DNA from: Nyssa sinensis
Taxonomy: Eukaryota; Streptophyta; Magnoliopsida; Cornales; Nyssaceae
NCBI GenBank assembly: GCA_008638375.1
Contig: CM018031.1
Location: forward strand, 17,040,915 to 17,104,914
Direction of reading: 5' to 3'
DNA length: 64,000 nt
Part shown: positions 1 through 12,010 of the stretch, piece after piece
Numbering within the stretch: position 1 is the first letter of the stretch
Layout: each line of letters opens with the position of its first letter
Translations under genes and position numbers: made by a program
The notes under the pieces: model-generated
What the model was told of the DNA's origin: nothing
Database searches by the model: none
Seen by the model: only the letters and a program-made list of their open reading frames with translations

Positions 1-850
1 GAAGCTGGAGTAACCGAACCAGCAACTGGTGTTGTGTTGTTAGAACCACAAAAAACAAAGCTGGAAGAGCAGAGGTTAAAAGATCTTAAAGCAAAGAATT
101 ATCTTTTTCAAGCTATTGATCGATCAATCTTGGAAACAATTCTTTGTAAAGACACCTCCAAGCAGATTTAGGACTCTTTGAAGAAGAAATATCAGGGGAC
201 AACAAGGGCAAAACGAGCGCAACTTCAAGCACTGTGCACTGATTTTGAAACTTTACAAATGAAATTGGAAGAGTCAGTTTCAAATTACTTCTCAAGGATG
301 ATGACACTTGCAAAAAAGATGCGGATTCATGGCGAGAATATGGAGAATGTCACTATAATTGAGAAAATTCTTCGTTCAATGACGGCAAAATTCAATTATG
401 TTGTTTGTTCTATCGAGGAATCTAAAGATATTGATTCATTTTCAAGTGATGAACTATAGAGTTCTTTGTTGCTTCATAAGCAAAAAATAAACTAGCAAGA
501 CAAAGAGGAGCAAGCATTGCAGGCAGCGGTGAATCCAAAAGGAGCTGGTCAATGGGGGACGTGGAAAGACAAAAACTCACACCACAAATCAGAAGAGAAT
601 CAAGCTGCTGATTATCAAAGAAAATGGAGGGGGCATGACACGCACCATTCAACTAACAAGTGAAGGTCTGAAGATAAATCAAATATTGAATGTTTTAGAT
701 GTCACAAGAATGGCCATTATTGTTCTGAAAGTGACACTTACCATTCAATTGACAACAAGTCAATGTTAGTAGACAAATCAAAAATTAAATGTTTTAGATG
801 TCACGGGTATAGCCATTATCGTTCTGAATGTCGAACAAATAAAGAACGAG
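1..850 (+). pseudogene. copia-1 gag remnant with duplicated zinc knuckle
   Basis: Gag is the capsid-like protein that packages retrotransposon RNA. Translation from base 1 gives the C-terminal half of a UBN2-type copia gag, with a TAG near 169 where Trp is expected and another stop near 457. A CCHC knuckle (C-x2-C-x4-H-x4-C) is encoded from 790. A second knuckle-like copy from 691 has Ser in place of the last Cys. The two copies belong to a tandem duplication with a period of about 96-99 bp (about 636-830). The family normally has one knuckle. The region is non-functional. Confidence 0.85.
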
Positions 851-882
851 GGGAAAAATCTAATTTTGTAGAAAAAGAAGAA

Positions 883-2229
883 GAAGTTTCTCTCCTCATG
901 GTGTGCCATACCAAGGAAGAAACTCACCAGAATTTATGGTATTTAGATACAGGCTGCAACAATCATATGTGTGGAGATAAGTCTGCATTTTCTGATTTGG
1001 ATGAATCCATTCAAAATACGGTAAAATTCAAAGACAATTTTACTGTCTCTGTCATGGGTAAAGGAAGGGTAAAAATTCAAACCAAGGGAAATTCTATTCA
1101 GACCATATCTAATGTTCTTTTTGTTCCAGATTTGAAAACAAATTTGCTGAGTGTAGGTCAGCTTCAAGAGAAAGGATATGAGATTAGTGTCAAAGATGGA
1201 ATCTGCCGAATTTGTGATTTAAAATTGGGCTTCATTGCTCAAACCAAGATGACGAAAAATAGTATGTTTCCTTTATATCTCCAGAATACTACTCATTCTT
1301 GCTTATCTGCAAAATTGAATGAGGTAGCATGGCTATGGCATTTTTGCTATGGACACTTAAATTTTGGCAGATTAAAAACTTTACAATAGAAATATATGGT
1401 GGTGGGTCTTCTGCAATTCAAGCGTCCTCTATAAGTTTGTGAAGAATATGTTGTTAGCAAACAACACCATAAGCAATTTCCAAAAATGAGATCCTGGAGA
1501 GCAAAAAGGCATTGGAACTGGTTCATTCCGATCTGTGTGGTCCCATAAACCCAACATCCAATGGAGGTAAACATTACTTCATTAAATTCATTGATGATTA
1601 TAGTTAGAAAACATGGGTTTATTTCTTGCAGGAGAAATCTGAGGCTTTCGCAGCATTTAAAAATTATAAAGTGCTTGTTGAGAAAGAAGCTGGTAGTCAA
1701 ATAAAAGTTCTTTGATCTGATCGTGGTGGAGAATACAACTCACAAGAATTTTTAAATTTTTGTGAGATGCATGGAATTAAAAGGCAACTCACAACAGCCT
1801 ATAGGCCTCAACAAAATGGTGTGCGTGAAGGAAAAAGCGCACAATTTTAAATATGGTGTGAAGTCTTTTAATGAAAGTGATGTTCCAAAAAGTTTTTGGT
1901 CAGAAGTAGTTAATTAGAGCATTCATATATTGAACAGAAGCCCCACACTTGTTGTTCAAAACATGACACCTGAAGAAGCATGGAATGGATACAAACCGCT
2001 TGTGGATCACTTTGGAATTTTTGGGTGTGTAGCATAGGCCCACATTCCAGATGCGAAGAGGTGAAAACTAGATGACAAAGCAGAAAAATGCATTTTTCTT
2101 GGTGTTAATGATCAGTCAAAGGCTTGTATATTGTACAATCCTATCACCAAGAAAATTTTTATCAGTCGTGATGTCGTTTTTGATGAACAAAGGACCTGGT
2201 CATGGGGATACAATGGTGTTGGACAATAA
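883..2229 (+). pseudogene. copia-1 protease and integrase remnant
   Basis: The first part encodes a copia aspartic protease with the catalytic triad DTG at 946-954, within the family motif WYLDTG. It is followed by the GAG-pre-integrase segment with the zinc-binding H-x4-H near 1337-1354. The integrase core continues to about 2200 in mixed frames and includes recognisable blocks such as DLCGPI (about 1530), SDRGGEY (about 1717) and PQQNGV (about 1807). Stops interrupt it at about 1387, 1431, 1603, 1714 and later. In a live element these proteins mature the polyprotein and insert the cDNA into chromosomes; here both are dead. Confidence 0.85.
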
Positions 2230-2277
2230 AGTCTAGCAAACTTTGACAATGAAGAAGCAGGAAGAAGACAACTTCTT

Positions 2278-3808
2278 ATGGAGAATGAGCAACATTCGAC
2301 AGACTCTGTTTTTACTGTCCCTCAAAGTCCACTAGCAGCTGAAATTGATCAACCTGATATAGCAACCAGTTCACGCCCTCAACGAATTAGAAAAATACTC
2401 GCATGGATGAAAGATTATGAGGTTCGTGGACTTGACCAATCTGACGACCCACTCAAATATTTTGCTCTATTTTCATATTATGATCTTATAACCTTTGAAG
2501 ATGTTGTCAAAGAATTAAAATGGTAGAAGTCCATGGATGATGAAATTGCAGCCATTAAAAGAAACAAAACTTGGGAGTTGATAGATTTTTCTAAAGGGCA
2601 AAAGACGATTGGTGTCAAGTGGGTTTACAAGACAAAATTGAAGGAAAATGGTAAAGTTGATAAATATAAAGCACGCTTAGTAGCTAAAGGCTATAAGCAA
2701 GAATTTGGGATTGATTATAAATAAGTCTTTGCTCCTGTTGCAAGACATGATACAATCAGATTGGTAATCGCTTTGGCAACACAAAACTCATGGCCTATCT
2801 TCCAATTGGATGTGAAATCAGCATTTTTACATTGGGATTTACAAGAACAGGTATTTATTGATCAACCTCCTGGTTATGTGAAGCTTGAAAATGAGTATAA
2901 GGTGTATAAATTAAAAAAGGCTCTCTATGGACTAAAACAAGCACCAAGAGCTTCGTATTGTCGTATAGATGCTTATTTTTTCAAGGAAGGCTTTCAAAAA
3001 TGTCCATATGAGCACATACTTTATATAAAGAATGGAGATGGAGGAAAAATACTTATGGTATGCTTATATGTAGATGATTTGATTACACTGGAAATGATAG
3101 AGCCATGTTTGAGAATTTTAGGCAGTCCATGATGATGGAATTTGATATGTTTGATCTTCGAATGATACATTATTTTCTTAGCATATAAGTGGTGCAAACT
3201 CCTGCTAGTAATTTTATTTCACAAAAGAAATGTGCTTGGGATTTTAGACAGGTTTCAAATGAAGAATTGCAATTCTGTTAACACACCAACTGAAGTGGGT
3301 TTGAAGCTTATAAAAGATCTTGAAGGAAGGAAGGTTGATAGCAAGCTTTACAAACAAATTGTGGGAAGCTTGATGTATTTAACTGCAACCAGGTTGGATA
3401 TTATGCATGTTGTAAGTCTCATTAGCAGGTACCTAGAATGCCCAAGAGAGATTCATCTTCTTGCTGCAAAGAGGATCTTTCGGTACTTGTTGGGTACCAT
3501 TGATTTTGGGGTGTTCTATAGGAAGAGAGGAAAGTCAGATTTACTTGGCTTCATAGACAGTGATTATGCAGGAGATTTTGATGATAGAAGAAGCATATTT
3601 GGGAATGTTTTTATGATGGGTTCAGGGGCTATTTCATGGTCATCAAAAAAATTGCCAATTGTTACTTTATCAACTACTGAAGCTGAGTTCATAGCTACAA
3701 CATCATGCGCATGTCAAACTATTTGGTTGAGAAAAATTCTTGAAGAGCTTCATTTCAAGCAACAAGGACCCACTCCAATTTATTATGATAACAGTTCAGC
3801 AATCAAAC
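2278..3808 (+). pseudogene. copia-1 reverse transcriptase and N-terminal RNase H remnant
   Basis: RT begins with the copia block TWELIDFSKG (about 2569) and GVKWVYK. It continues through ARLVAKGYKQ, QLDVKSAFL (first catalytic Asp) and ALYGLKQAPRA to the catalytic YVDD at 3067-3078. A stop interrupts at about 2722. Just after YVDD a frame change (about 3085-3095) breaks the ORF, and the following 100 bases are readable only in another frame. RNase H resumes from about 3232 with SDYAGD, the STTEAEF block and YYDNSSAIKL, and is cut at 3808 by the solo-LTR insertion. Three of the four RNase H acidic residues lie before the cut. Confidence 0.9.
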
Positions 3809-6800
3809 TGTAATACCCCGAATTTATTTTATCAATAAATTAAAACAAGGATGTATTTTTGAAAATTTAATGTTAGATTTTGAATACTTTAAAAATATAT
3901 TATATGTCTATTTAAAGCGTGTACAGTGTGTTGGGTGAGAGGTGTGTGTGTGGCTCCAGGTGTTAGAGTGTGAGTGTTATATATTATATATGTGTAAATA
4001 TATATATATATATATATACTTAATATATATGTACATAAAATAATATAATTCAACTAACCCCAACCTAATGGGCATGGTGAGGTAAGGGCAAAATCAAAAA
4101 AGTAAGGGAGGCATGGTTGCTAATTTGATGGGGAATGGGAGTGAAAGAGATGGCCATTAATTGCTCACATATACATACATATAATGTATACACCTGCCAC
4201 ACCCGTAGTGACACACGAAATAGAAAGGGAGAGTTCTGAGGAGAGGGAAGGAGATCTCAGAGGAAGGAGAAAGAGGAGAAAGCCATTGTTGAAGGTAAAA
4301 ACATAAAATTTCCAAATTTTTCTCTCTCTAGAATTTTCCTACGTATGAACTACTTTAAGCTTTGAATTAGTATATATGATGCTTAGAACATGATTAAACG
4401 ATGAACAAGCATGAAATCTAGCCTTGAAAACACCTAAGAAATGGAAACCCGCGAGCAAACGCCATTGAAGACCTCGCTTACAGCAGGTCTGAATCCATCA
4501 CCACCAAAACTTGTTTGGTTTACTGAGACAAAAACTAGACCCTACAAGCATGCTAAAAATCCATGACCGTGATAAAAAATCTCAATGGAAGCCTATCAAA
4601 AATCGAGTTGCAGGTTCTGGGTTGAAGACCCAACCTTTCAACCGTGACTTAAATCCCACTTTAACGAATGGGATATGAAACCTTAGGACTAAGAGCATCA
4701 CAACAGAACAAACCACATTGAATTTGGCTCAGAAATGAACATTTACAACCGAGTTGCAAGTTCGGTTATCTCTCAATAGACCTAGCATTTGAGCTTGTTT
4801 TGAAGCTTGAAACCAATGCCAAAATGTTGGCCTAACATCCAGAAACTATTTGGGATAGAAAGCAGTAAGAAATCATGGCCAAAATATCACGAAATCAAAA
4901 AGAAAAGAAACTGGAAATTAGGGCAAAACTGGGGAAGAAGAGGAAGACGATGAACAGTGCGGGCCGGACTTCGGGTCAATTTCGGGTTCGGGTCGGGACC
5001 CGACCCACCTCATAAACGGTTAAGTGAAGACGTCATCGTTTTGAGTAAAGTGTTTCAATTTAAAACCTGAAATCAGCCTGTTTGGTTTCTGGGATAAGAA
5101 ATTGGAATTCAGTTTTAGAATAAACCAAACTGTGAATAAGGAGCCAATTGAGGTTAACAGGAACATTGTATTCCGGTTTTCTGAAGGAGGTTGAACCGGC
5201 TGGTTCACTATGATTAAGGACCAGGTCTGGGGTTTTGTTTGGGAAACCAACCAGTCTAGGGGCATGATTGAAAGGATTTGAACCGAAATTTTACTTATTT
5301 ACATTCTGACCCCCACCAGTTCTGGATATTTGAACTCTGGCCCAACTTCTGAAAAGTTTATGCATTTAAACCCCTGAAAAATAATTAAATAATAAAATAA
5401 TTATTTTAATTATTTTATTAATTAGGTAAAATTACTATTTTACCCCTAGACATTAATTGAATCAACTGAAGTCCAAATAAAATAAATGAATAGTGTATTT
5501 TTACTATTTCGGGCATTCTGGACTCAATGGTGGAGTCCAATTTAGAAAATTAAGCCCCAAAAAATAAGGACATGTAAATGGCTAAATGACTGAATTGCCC
5601 CTAATGATACCCAGGGTCAATTAAACCTAAAAGATAGTCCAATCTAACTATGTTGGATACTCTAGACCTAATGGTGAGGTCCATTTTATGAACTGAGATC
5701 CTGGAAATTTAGTTATGGCCTATAAAATTACCAAAATGCCCCTAATACTGTACGAAGCCCAAATAAAGTCCAAATTAGGCAAAATTGATACCAATAGAAG
5801 CCCAAACACTTGTGGACTCATATATATGATTAAATTATGATTCAGGATCAGAATATTAGGAAATATAAAATGACCAAAATACCCCTGAGCACGAAAAATG
5901 TAAAGTAGAGGCCGAATGAAAGCCAATCTGATCTAATAAATTGTCATAAGCATAATTATGAAAATCGAAGTGCTAAATATGACTCCGAAACAGTCAACGT
6001 ATAAAATAAAAAATGACCGTTGTGTCCCGATGATCAAAAGTAGATACTAAATGAAGTCCAAAAAACTTAAAAATTTATATATACGATATGTGGACTATTC
6101 TGAGGACCATGATAGGGTCTAGGTCAAGAATGACAAAATTACCATTTTGCCCCTAAGGTCAAATAAGTTGTTAATTGATAACGACTAGAGTCAAAATGAC
6201 TTAAAATATTATTCTGACAACTGCTAAGCCTATTTAAGGAATATAATAACATAAGTTGAAACCCTGAAATGGGGAGTTAAAAATACTTAACTAAATAGAC
6301 TAAGTTCAAAGGAACTTAAAGCATTGCATCACAATGTCTGGGACTAAAATGGGTACTAATTCATTATGTAATATTTTTGGATCCATGATTATAAGATCAC
6401 CTAAGCAACAGAATTGAGAAGAAGCTGTGGGGTAACAATAGTGGTGCTTGTTTGGGAAATCATTACTAAGAAACTGAGGTAAGTAATTCTGATGCTTTAA
6501 TATGGGTTATTCCCAGCCAGTCATTATTATTTTCATATGCTGCCGAACTTGTACTCTATTACCCACCTGATGAACCTAATTTCATTGATTGATGCCAATC
6601 TACTTGTGATTGCTCATTGAACATGATCTTTTTGATTAATGCCAATCAACTTGTGATTATTTGTTCATGTCTGTCCGTCGGATTCGACTTACTTGCCCAT
6701 ATCGTTTTGTGATCTTGACTTGTTGATGCTTGAGCATGTTGATACCATCATGTATATCATGTCATGATCTTGTAATATACCTGTTGTTGGAAATCTTGTT

Positions 6801-8045
6801 TGTTCCATACACTTATGCATCGTTGATTGAGATATGATTGTTCTCGGCAGCCCGGTAACATAGTCGTAAAAAGCTATAGTTATATATTGTTGCCTAGAAC
6901 CGGTTATGTTCTCGGCAGCCCAGTAACACAGCGGTGGGTAGCTATGGTTATATTATGTTGCCTTGAACTAACTAGTTACGATCCACATCTTTGTTCTTGT
7001 GGAGAGTAAAATGATCATGAGACTTTATATGTGCCTGGGGTTGTGCTCAGTCACAACGGCCCATCTATTCACAGATTGTGTGGGGGAAAGACCCTTTGGG
7101 GTCTGTTGTGTCCTACGGGACCTGTAGTAAAAGAGCTCTGACGCCATTCAGTAAGCCCGGGATAATGAGGCGAGGCTGAATGTGCGTTGCAATGGGGTAT
7201 GCTGGGCCCCGGGTGATTAACGCATTCTGGTTTGTAGTATTCGATGATGATATATCTTTGATACTCATTGAGTGATCATATTGTATGCCCTGTGAATGAT
7301 CACGTTATTGCAGTTATGTTATACTGTACTCGATGATGACATATTTTTGGTACTTGTTGGATGATTATATTCTATGTACGTATGTCGTGCTTTTGATTGG
7401 CTAACATTTTGTATATGGCAGCGATTCATCATGATAGGCTAGATCCCATTTGATGGACTTGTTATTGCCTCCTTGCATCATTTTGTGGGATATGCCTTTT
7501 TGGACCCTTGGGTCATTATTGTTGTACCTCGGTGACTGGCTATACTTATACATGATATCTTTTCTTAACTATCTGTTATCTTTTTCCCCATTATTCTTGT
7601 GATCTAACCCTAACCCATGTTAAAGCTAGGAAATTACTTATTGGGCTTTGTTAGCTCACCCCCTTCCCTTATATTTTTCAGGACAGTAAGATCTAGAAGG
7701 ACCCTCAGGTGCTCGGGAGGCTTAAATGCCTGCAAGCTACTGGTAACTTCTTGGCGAGTTCTTTTTTTTATACTAAATTAAATACTGGAAGGTCTTAATC
7801 TCTCCCATGTCACCATGGTCCTTGCAGTGTATTTTGTTTGGAGGATCTGTGCTTTTAAACATTTATGTCCTTTTGGCATGTACTAAATGATGACTTGACC
7901 ATGCTACCAGATATTATAATAATTATAAAATATTTTGTTAAAACTTTACTCAGTGTTTCAGATCCTTTTGATGGGGAACGACCCATGGGTCGTAGATCCG
8001 GTCACGGACCCTAAATCTGCATAGGGTGGGTTTTGGGTCGTGACA
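3809..8045 (+). mobile_element. 4.2-kb solo LTR, gypsy chromovirus (Tekay/Del-like)
   Basis: The insert starts TGTAATACCCCG and ends GGGTCGTGACA. It is flanked on both sides by CAAAC (3804-3808 and 8046-8050), a 5-bp target duplication. Removing the insert and one CAAAC restores the RNase H frame of copia-1. It has no coding capacity, no internal second copy of its ends and no primer-binding site, so it reads as a solo LTR left by LTR-LTR recombination. The TGTAATACCCC start, great length and late block GCTCACCCCC...TTTTTCAGGACAG (about 7656-7686) resemble LTRs of Tekay/Del chromoviruses. Diverged direct repeats occur inside: a 68-bp unit at 6841-6968, a ~49-bp unit near 6583-6680 and a ~88-bp unit near 7238-7380. 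An (AT)n tract lies at about 3999-4017. The lineage is inference. Confidence 0.87.
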
Positions 8046-8050
8046 CAAAC

Positions 8051-8262
8051 TCTCCAAAATTTCTATTTTACATGAGAGAAGCCAACACATAGATGTGAGG
8101 TATCATTTCATATGTGATCTCACAAATAATGCAATCATTGATCTGATCTATTGTAAAAGTGAAGATCAAGTTGTAGATATTCTAACCAAGCCCCTCAAAT
8201 TAGCCATGTTCGTGAAACTACGAAGATTACTAGGTGTTTGCACTATGAAGGATCTAATTTGA
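8051..8262 (+). pseudogene. copia-1 RNase H C-terminal remnant
   Basis: Right of the solo LTR the copia reading frame continues in register. The block HIDVRYHFICD carries the last acidic RNase H residue. The typical VDILTKPLK motif (about 8175-8200) and the final RRLLGV stretch follow, ending at TGA 8260-8262. Joined to the part ending at 3808, this completes the normal copia C terminus. No stop lies in this piece, so the solo LTR itself split an otherwise intact domain. Confidence 0.88.
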
Positions 8263-8382
8263 GGGATGGAGCTGCAAGGTTTCTTGGTAACCCATAATCT
8301 GAGAAGGACTAATACCAGAGGGATGGGCCAGTATCGTACCTTTCTAAACAGAGGTCTAAAGAACATTCAGTTTAAAGGAGGG

Positions 8383-8618
8383 TGTTAAGAGTTATGTTTA
8401 ATTTGAATACTTTGTTGTCCTAGTCTTTAGGAAATCTGTTGGTTTACCAAGTCATTAGAAGTCTGTTAGTAGTGGAACAAGTCAGTTACAGATTTTCTAA
8501 ATTATTTCCTTATTTTACGCAAAGTTAGTTCTTGTATGTGTCTATTTACGTATTTGGTTAACAGTAAATAAGAGGTGTGGTTTTCTGTAATTTTATTCCA
8601 GTAGCGTATTTTTTAACA
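8383..8618 (+). repeat. copia-1 3' LTR
   Basis: A purine run (AAAGGAGGG, 8374-8382) stands immediately before TGTTAAGA, and the LTR closes with TTTTAACA, giving inverted TGTTAA...TTAACA ends. The length of 236 bp is within the short range of copia LTRs. The 5' LTR and its flank are outside the window, so the target duplication cannot be confirmed; the five bases after the LTR are CAAAC. Confidence 0.8.
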
Positions 8619-9188
8619 CAAACGGCGAATTTTGCGTTAACTAGGCATCGAAGTGCTTCATCAGCTGGCTCTGCTACTTCATGTGCTGCTCCCTAATCTC
8701 CACCATCGCTTTCTTCATCTTCGGAAATGGCGGAGGGACCCTCGATTCACAAGGCGACTTCCTTGAAGGTTGTTTAGGTCTTTGGGTTTGATTAGCTAAT
8801 AGGAGTGGACAGTGAGGGAGAAAGAGAAAGGGAGAACAGGGCAGACTTGTGTGTGCATGCGTGTGTATGTGTGTTTATATGGCTTTAGCTTTCTAGTTTG
8901 GGATTTTGTTAAGTAACAATGGCAGAACCTTTGATTGCAGTGCATCAAAAGGCGATTTTAGGCTTGTAGCAATAGATTTGAATTCTATTATAACTAATGG
9001 TGTGTAGTTGATGGGGCTGTGTGTGGTTACTCATGAGTTTGGTGGTTATTTAATGGTGGGTGGATTTTTTGTGGGAGTTGTTTGTGAATTTTTGAAGGTA
9101 TGTATATATAACATCCAGTTAATTTAGGAGTTTTTTAGCGGAAAGCTAAAACTCATCTATGGTTGTTGGAAATTTTTCTTATGACAAC
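8619..9188. other. Unassigned DNA between two retrotransposons
   Basis: This stretch belongs to neither flanking element. On the minus strand, bases of about 8640-8730 read as a short peptide beginning MKKAMVEIREQHMK, then a TAG, then QSQLMKHFDA. The first Met is preceded by purine/pyrimidine-rich DNA that could be a 5' UTR. It may be the 5' end of a host gene cut by the copia-1 insertion, but the peptide is too short to identify. A (TG)n-like tract lies near 8850-8880. No other gene signal was seen. Confidence 0.4.
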
Positions 9189-9627
9189 TGATATACCACA
9201 AGTAACAAATATAGTTAAAACGTGACACGTGTATGCACAGAGCTCTTTCGTATATAGGTCAAGAAAGATTTTATTATACAGATCAGACAGACAGACATAT
9301 AGGGTTTCAGATATGCTTTGCTCATAATGGTGTCAAACCTTTAACCTTGCAAGGTTCCCAAACTGGTCACCACCTTCCATATTCCTACCGACCTCAAAAT
9401 AAGGAGACAGAGTTTAATATGACAACTACTATTTTCGGATATCTTCAAATCCCTAAGGTATGCTTTCAATTTATGTTCAATTATTCCTTTCAATTATAGT
9501 CTTTTCAATTTACTGACTTTATCATCAGAGCAGCTACCACTAGAGCCTACTCGGTGACTCTTTGATCTTGAGTTCTTGACAGGTAACGAAAGACGAGAAG
9601 TCCCTATGATCAGAAAGAGTAATATCA
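9189..9627 (+). repeat. 5' LTR of the Tat-like gypsy element
   Basis: It starts TGATATACCAC and ends TAATATCA. It aligns with 33165-33697 over its whole length, including a long block GTCTTTTCAATTTACT and the end block CTTTGATCTTGAGTTCTTGA. It is about 90 bp shorter than the 3' copy, mostly because a segment around 9447 is missing. Confidence 0.85.
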
Positions 9628-9628
9628 G

Positions 9629-9648
9629 TTTGGCACCATCTATGGGAA
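9629..9648 (+). promoter_or_regulatory. Primer-binding site of the Tat-like element
   Basis: The sequence TTTGGCACCATCTATGGG directly follows the 5' LTR. It resembles the TTTGGCGCCGTC-type primer-binding site common in plant Tat/Athila elements, with CpG-to-CA/TG changes of the kind caused by cytosine methylation and deamination. Confidence 0.65.
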
Positions 9649-9759
9649 TGACAATCGTTCTTGCTAACCCTTTTTCTTCCTAAGAGGCAATGACTCCCAA
9701 TCTTCGTTCTAGAAAGAATTTCCAAAACCCTCAAAATTAGCCTCTTGCTTGGAGAGGAA

Positions 9760-11560
9760 TGGGGGAAAACACCCAATCACTTGCAACAACAGCTTGATCG
9801 GATTCAGTGACAATATGATCAAATGCAAGAACAGCTCATTGCCATGTCACAAGCTTTGACTTCATTAGCCTAGAGCCAGTAGAGCAATATCCCTTCTCCT
9901 CCTACCAACGCTATTCACAAAGGAGTTCAGCCTCTTGCCACCACCACGGGCGAATGATCCCCCAATGAGGAATTGCCCAACGTGCAATCGGTACACCTTC
10001 ACGATACCGCTCACATGGGGGCTGATCCTGAGATATCAACAGTTGTAGGGAAGGGGATGCCCACTTTTCACCCCAATTGTCCATTACCAAAGCAGAACGA
10101 AGATTCCTACTTCCGTGGCCTCGGGAGCCAATCTAGCACTATAGGGATTCCAGCCCTCAGAGGCACCGACCCCTCTAGTTCTAGGAGGCCAACACCCTCT
10201 TGCTAATATCGGACAAACTCATCCCCTGAATCGAGGGTCTGAAGGTGCAAGACAAGGTCAATAGCAGGTCCCAAACCCATAACAAGTCCTACCGAGAGTT
10301 TCTTAAAAGGTAAAAAAGATAGCAAACTCCTAGGAACAAACCGTCTTTACCAGAGGGTTCCACGCCTCTCTAGAGCAAGACGAACTGAGTAAGTTGCTCG
10401 AAAGATTCTCCACGCCATTCACCTCTACCATAATGACAGAGGAATGGCCAAAAAATTTTGTTGTCCCAAAATTCACCTTCTACAATGGGTCTAAGGACCC
10501 TGGGGACCATTTATCTCACTACCAGCATACAATGGCTTTACATGGGGCTAATAATGCCTTCATGTGCATAACTTTCATGATGAGCCTCAAAGGTATCGCT
10601 CTGAAGTGGTTCTACAACCTCCCTCAAGAATCGATCAGTAACTTTTATGAGCTCAGTAAGTAGTTTCTTGATCAATTCCTAACCAGCAGGAAATTAAGGA
10701 AATGGCCAGAATTCCTATTAACTATGAAGTAAGCAAAGGGAGTGTCACATCGGGAGTACATTGCTCGTTTTAATAGCAAGCTCACGGAGATAACCGATTG
10801 CAGTCTAAGCTTCCTAGTGGCAGCTCTTACTTCTGGCCTAGGGCCTGGATGCTTTCAAGATTCATTGACCAAGAATCCTTTCATTAACATGGAGGCACTC
10901 ATGGAACGAACACGAAAGTATATTAATCTCGAAGATGCAAAAATGTCCTCCCGAAAGGCAAAAGAACAGGCTCAGAAGGATGAGCAAGTTTAGAAGAGGG
11001 ACACCAACACTACTAAGAAGAAGATCAAGAGCCCTGACAAGAGAGCGGCATCTAGAATCCCAGAAGAATCCTAATTCTGGAAGGTATGAAACTTTCGCCC
11101 CTTTGAATGCCTCTCTCACTCATATACTCCAACAGATCTAGACCCGTGAGAACTTGAAATGGCCAGAGCCACTAAAGAGCAACCCCAATACAATAAATTA
11201 GAACAAATACTGTGATTTCCACAAGGAGCACGAACACACCACCAACGAATACAGAGCTCTCAAGCAAGAGATAGAACATCTCATCAAAAGAGGATGATTG
11301 AGAGAGTTTGTCCTCCAAGACGGAAGGCAGAACCCTCTCAACGATAGACCACCACAAAGCAGGTAAAAACTGAGGCCTGAACAGAGAGAAGTTCGAAACG
11401 AATCAACCGTGGCAAAACAATCAAGTCATTTTTTCCTTCACGCTGACAATGCGGCAATAGGAATGCCTAACCGAACCAGGAAAAGGTATGCTTGAGAGGC
11501 TAGGGCAAAACCAGATGTCCTCTAGATCTCAACCATTGAAAAGAAGATGAAGTCGGGACC
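9760..11560 (+). pseudogene. Tat-like gypsy gag remnant
   Basis: A Retrotrans_gag domain is encoded at about 10394-10993, with recognisable blocks VPKFTFYNGSKDPGDHL, LKGIALKWFYNLP, YIARFNSKL and a final KYINLEDA. A stop (TAG near 10661) and a short frame break near 10730 divide it. Downstream, the zinc-binding-type block CDFHKEHEHTTNEY and the LIKRG segment (about 11205-11310) belong to the gag C terminus of this lineage, again with stops. The N-terminal part (about 9760-10390) is weakly conserved, Gln/Pro-rich and interrupted. Gag would form the cytoplasmic particle. The true start is unclear; Met at 9758 or in the frame beside it are candidates. Confidence 0.82.
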
Positions 11561-11569
11561 TTAGATCCA

Positions 11570-11697
11570 ATTTTTCGAATTGAATCTTGCTAGGATAAAT
11601 TGTCCCCACTGCGATGCTCTCGTCATCTCACTTAAAATAGCTAATTTTGAGATCAGAAGGGTTCTTGTGGATACAGGAAGCTCCACCAACGTACTGT
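11570..11697 (+). pseudogene. Tat-like gypsy protease, N-terminal piece
   Basis: The frame encodes FELNLARINCPH and ANFEIRRVLVDTGSSTNVL. The aspartic protease triad and neighbours (DTGSS) lie at 11670-11684. The domain stops abruptly at 11697, where a CACTA element begins. It resumes at 25815 in the correct frame with FYEPFKHMKL, the normal continuation after the DTGSS...L block in Tat proteases. Confidence 0.87.
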
Positions 11698-12010
11698 CAC
11701 TACAAAAAGGTAATTTTTTGTGGCACACATTATTTGTGACGCACAACACGAGTCACAAAAAGAGACTATTAGAGACGTATACCATGTGTGCCGCTTAAAA
11801 ACAAAGGAAAAAAGGCTTTCTCGTGTAAAAAAAAGAGCGTCAATCTATTAGCAACGGACCATACTTTATTAGCCACGCACATGTGCGTCGCCCAAAGTTA
11901 GCGACGCTTAGTGTGCATTGTTAATAGTTGTTTTATTGCAACGACGTCGTGTTAGGGACATATTTGTTACGCTCATAGACTTTTTAGCGACGCGCGTTGT
12001 GCATCACTAA
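11698..12010 (+). repeat. CACTA-A left terminal and subterminal repeats
   Basis: The zone begins with the terminal inverted repeat and holds several copies of TTAGCGACGC-like motifs in both orientations (for example near 11860, 11895 and 11980). In CACTA elements such subterminal repeats are binding sites for the TNPA-type protein. The copies here are more decayed than those at the right end. Confidence 0.8.

Larger units (their letters stand above)
1..8618 (+). mobile_element. Ty1/copia retrotransposon copia-1 (3' part, degenerate)
   Basis: The element enters from the left edge inside gag and runs through zinc knuckle, protease, integrase, reverse transcriptase and RNase H in that order. 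Integrase before RT is the Ty1/copia order. It ends with a polypurine tract (about 8372-8382) and a short 3' LTR. The 5' LTR and start of gag lie outside the window. The coding part carries many in-frame stops and at least one frameshift, so it cannot be autonomous. A 4.2-kb solo LTR sits inside RNase H; without it the element would occupy about 4.4 kb of the window, which fits a standard copia size once the missing 5' end is added. Confidence 0.93.

Noticed and set aside
3809..8045. A complete non-autonomous retrotransposon with two LTRs
   Set aside because: No second copy of the ends or primer site was found inside. A single LTR fits the TG...CA ends and the 5-bp duplication.
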